From Hymenobacter sp. YIM 151500-1 (GTDB lineage: Bacteria > Bacteroidota > Bacteroidia > Cytophagales > Hymenobacteraceae), in NCBI RefSeq assembly GCF_025979885.1, contig NZ_CP110139.1, positions 2,046,001-2,110,000 on the forward strand: a stretch of DNA of 64,000 bases. Reading direction: 5' to 3'. Position 1 is the stretch's first letter. Each line of letters opens with the position of its first letter. The notes beneath the pieces are model-generated. The model worked only from the letters and a program-made list of their open reading frames with translations, searched no databases and had not been told where the DNA came from. Of this stretch, positions 61,622 through 64,000 are shown piece by piece. Position numbers and translations under genes: made by a program.

Positions 61622-63736
61622 TTATTCAACCTTGAGCGTGAGGCGCCGGACTTTACCGTCGAGAGTGGTCTGGACGCGGTAGAGGCCGGGCGCCAGCCCG
61701 GCGGGCAGCGCAAAATCAGTCGACCCAGCTGTTACGGGCACGGCAAAGCGGCCCGCTGGCCGGCCCTGGGGCGTGAACACCTGCACGGTGGCGGTCTGGG
61801 CTTTCTGGGCGCTCAGGCGCAGCGTGGCCTGGCCGTCGGGGCTGGGGTTGGGGTAGGCCAGCAGCTCGGTCCCTTTGCTCAGGGTTGCGCTGGCCGTGGC
61901 CTGGCGGGCACTGCTGCTGCTTACCAGGTCCAGCTTCCACTGCTGGTTGGTGCCGCCCACATATTCCCACTGCACCACGTTGTCGTAGTCGGCGGTGGCC
62001 GCCGGGCCGCCGTACACGTCCAGGCATTTGCCCGAGGCCTTGCTGGTGAGCTTGTAGTAGCCGTCGCTGGTGGGCTCAATCTTCCACTTCTGCGGGTCCA
62101 AGCCGTTGGCTTCGTACTGCCACACCTCCACGCCGTTGTCGAGCTTGCCGCCGTCCACGTCCAGGCACTTCGTGGTGCCTTCGTGAGTGAGCGTGTAGTA
62201 GCCGTCGCCCACGCTGCGCACCACCCAGCGCTGGGCCGAGGAGGTGTTGGCCGTGTACTGCCAGACCTGGGCTTTGTCGGCGCTGGAGTTGCCCTGCACG
62301 TCCAGGCGCTTGCCCGAGTGGCGCGCCGTCAGCGTGTAGGTGCCGTCGGCTACGGCCGCGGTTCCGGTGCTTCCGGCCGTAATGGTTACTTCGTGGCCCA
62401 GCTTGTTGTAGCCGGTGCTGCCTTCCCAGGCGTTGGAGTTGGCCAGCCGGATGGCGTACTCGGGCCGGGTGCGCAGGCTGCTCTGCGGGTCGGGCAGGTT
62501 GAGCAGCACCTCGTACTGGCCCGTGGCCGTGCCCGCCGGCACGGTGTAGCTCACGCTGAGCGTGTGCTCTTCGCCGCCCAACCAGAAGCGCGGGTCTTTC
62601 GAGCCGCCCAGGGCGCCGCCGCTGGCCACCAGCTTGGCGCCGGTGCTTTTATTGCGCAAAATCACCTCCACGCCCCGGCTGTTGTAGCAGCTGGCCCAGC
62701 CGTCGTTTTTCACCTTGATGCTGGCCGTGAACGTGGCGCCCGTGGCCACCGAGTTGGCCAGCGTGGCCGTGGTAAGGCGGAAGCGGTAGCCCAGGCTGCG
62801 CTTCACTTCGTCCATGCAGCCCTCGGTCTGCCAGCGGGCCAGCAGCGTGTTATGCCAGTAGGCGTTGAGCTGGCTGTAGCGCATGCGCCGAAGCTCGGCC
62901 ACCGACTTCGAGCAGGAGCTAAACTCGGGCCGGTCCTCGCCGCTCTCGCCGCCCTGCACCACGTAGCGGTTGTCCTGGCTCAGGAAAGCCCGCTCGTTTT
63001 CGCGCGTGGCCGCCTGGTCGTCGCCGTAGGTGAAGGTACCGCCGTCGGCTATGTCGCTGAGGAAGTAGTCGTTGTGGCAGCCCACGCGGGCCCGGTCGGT
63101 TTGGTTGAAGGCTTCGCTGGGCGTGAGGGCATTGTAGTTGTTGAAAATCTGCTTTTTGTGATTGGGGTAGCGCAGGGCCACCATGCGGCTGGCCGGCACG
63201 GCCCCCAGCAGCCGCTTGAGGATGTCGCCCCGGTCGGTGGTGTTGTCCAGGCCGTTGGTGGAGTCGTGCCACTCGCCCCAGCGCCCGATAAAGCCGGCCT
63301 CCACGTAGGCAATAGCGTCGGCATTGGCTTGCAGCACGTTTTTGAGCTGGTCGATGTGGCCCAGGATGCGGCTCTTGGAAGCGTCGGCGCCGGTGTCCCA
63401 GTTGTAGGTGAAGCGCACGATGAGCTTGATACCAGCCGCCCGGGCCGTGCCGAAGTCGGCGGCCACCATGTCCAGATACGCCTGCGAAATAGCGGCGCTG
63501 CGGAAATCCTGGAGGTTGTAGATGCGCCGCACCCAGCTGTAGCCGGCCGTGCGCGTGCTCTGCATGTCGCTCAGGTTCAGCGCCTCGCCGGCGTGGTAGG
63601 CAATGCGGTCCACGGAGAAGCCGCGCTCGGGGTTGATGAAGATGTCGGACGTGCCAGAGTAGGTCTTGGTGGTGGTCTGGGCCGTGGCCGCGCCGCCCAA
63701 GAGCAGCGTCAGCAGCCCACAGAAAACGTGTTTCAT
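61622..63736 (-). CDS. Secreted DUF4874/DUF4832-ricin protein with T9SS sorting domain
   Basis: The 704-residue protein begins MKHVFCGLLTLLLGGAATAQ (signal). The N-terminal domain (DIFINPERGFSVDRIAYHAG, VRRIYNLQDFRSAAISQAYL) is typical of DUF4874, followed by a DUF4832-like beta part (NDGWASCYNSRGVEVIL). A ricin-type beta-trefoil (QGNSSADKAQVWQYTANTSS) and a T9SS domain (AYPNPSPDGQATLRLSAQKA) end it. The fold suggests a glycan-acting or glycan-binding role; no residues were assigned. Start 63736. Confidence 0.83.
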   Translation of the reverse strand: MKHVFCGLLTLLLGGAATAQTTTKTYSGTSDIFINPERGFSVDRIAYHAGEALNLSDMQSTRTAGYSWVRRIYNLQDFRSAAISQAYLDMVAADFGTARAAGIKLIVRFTYNWDTGADASKSRILGHIDQLKNVLQANADAIAYVEAGFIGRWGEWHDSTNGLDNTTDRGDILKRLLGAVPASRMVALRYPNHKKQIFNNYNALTPSEAFNQTDRARVGCHNDYFLSDIADGGTFTYGDDQAATRENERAFLSQDNRYVVQGGESGEDRPEFSSCSKSVAELRRMRYSQLNAYWHNTLLARWQTEGCMDEVKRSLGYRFRLTTATLANSVATGATFTASIKVKNDGWASCYNSRGVEVILRNKSTGAKLVASGGALGGSKDPRFWLGGEEHTLSVSYTVPAGTATGQYEVLLNLPDPQSSLRTRPEYAIRLANSNAWEGSTGYNKLGHEVTITAGSTGTAAVADGTYTLTARHSGKRLDVQGNSSADKAQVWQYTANTSSAQRWVVRSVGDGYYTLTHEGTTKCLDVDGGKLDNGVEVWQYEANGLDPQKWKIEPTSDGYYKLTSKASGKCLDVYGGPAATADYDNVVQWEYVGGTNQQWKLDLVSSSSARQATASATLSKGTELLAYPNPSPDGQATLRLSAQKAQTATVQVFTPQGRPAGRFAVPVTAGSTDFALPAGLAPGLYRVQTTLDGKVRRLTLKVE

Positions 63737-63815
63737 GTGTGGAAAGGAGTAAGGTGAGAAAGTGACAGTGACACCTGCGCAGCGCAGGCCGGTAGGGGTA
63801 GCAGAAGCCGGTACT

Positions 63816-64000
63816 CTACTCGACCCGGAGGTTGACGTGCAGGGACTTGCCGTCGAGGGTAGTTTGCACGTGGTAGAGGCCGGGGCCAAGGCTGGCTGGC
63901 AGGGTAACATCGGCGGAGCTGGCGCCCACCGGCACGTCGAACCGGCCCACGAGCCGGCCGCGCTGGTTGCGCACCTGCACGGTGGCGGTCTGGGCTTTCT
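63816..64000 (-). CDS. T9SS sorting domain of a further secreted protein (partial)
   Basis: The last part of a protein is read: TVQVRNQRGRLVGRFDVPVG, then GLYHVQTTLDGKSLHVNLRV and E before a TAG stop at 63816. It matches the ends of the two preceding genes. The gene continues beyond the window. Confidence 0.8.
   Translation of the reverse strand, partial: KAQTATVQVRNQRGRLVGRFDVPVGASSADVTLPASLGPGLYHVQTTLDGKSLHVNLRVE

Noticed and set aside
62183-63757. Long plus-strand open frame (524 codons)
   Set aside because: It is antisense to the DUF4874 gene, has no recognisable motifs and is explained by high GC codon use.

Overview
The window looks like the chromosome of a GC-rich member of the Bacteroidota, most likely Hymenobacter or a close relative. 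The evidence is four large secreted proteins ending in type IX secretion (T9SS) sorting domains, candidate promoters with the Bacteroidota -7 element TAnnTTTG, a DUF4280/VgrG type VI secretion cargo, and GC-rich codon use. The species call is an inference. I saw no rRNA, no complete tRNA and no CRISPR array.

Layout. (1) 0-3.4 kb: heavy-metal module with the end of a CusA/CzcA-type RND pump, an AraC regulator with a metal-binding-like N-terminus, a Cys-rich four-helix copper-binding protein and a small HMA chaperone. (2) 3.6-7.4 kb: a contractile-injection effector cassette (adaptor-like protein, PAAR-like DUF4280 protein with a probable ADP-ribosyltransferase toxin tail, a repeat immunity-like protein, a SUFU-domain protein, and a relic of a second immunity gene). 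(3) 8.5-12.8 kb: a Pycsar-type cyclase and cNMP-binding/TIR effector beside a fused methylase-endonuclease of the BsuBI/PstI kind. (4) 13.2-27 kb: two related, oppositely oriented phage-like early modules. Each has an S24 repressor, HTH proteins, a replication protein with an iteron array inside its gene, and DNA methylases. One has a tyrosine integrase, and a PD-(D/E)XK nuclease lies between them. No capsid or tail genes are present.

(5) 27-41.2 kb: a defence island read leftwards. It holds a GmrSD-like DUF262/DUF1524 gene with a TIR-like gene and a histone-like gene upstream, a three-gene operon of an ATPase/STAS protein, a DUF4325 STAS-like protein and a PIN nuclease, and a large Eco57I-like methylase paired with a PLD-SNF2 helicase. 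The methylase 3' end is mirrored by an inverted, promoterless silent cassette flanked by 67-bp and 221-bp inverted repeats, next to a serine invertase gene. This is a strong candidate for an invertible, specificity-switching restriction or defence system and is the most notable locus here.

(6) 41.8-44.6 kb: decayed genes, including a truncated AraC gene, a frameshifted phage exonuclease and a lipase fragment. (7) 44.6-53.7 kb: a T6SS cargo operon of VgrG, adaptor, DUF4280, Tle1-like DUF2235 lipase and two DUF2931 candidate immunity proteins, with a divergent repeat-containing protein and two lipoproteins. (8) 53.7-54.6 kb: prophage scars. (9) 54.6-64 kb: secreted T9SS proteins (beta-helix protein, cytochrome c/CBM6/ricin protein, DUF4874/DUF4832-ricin protein and a partial one) and a lipoprotein resembling a metallopeptidase with a broken zinc site.
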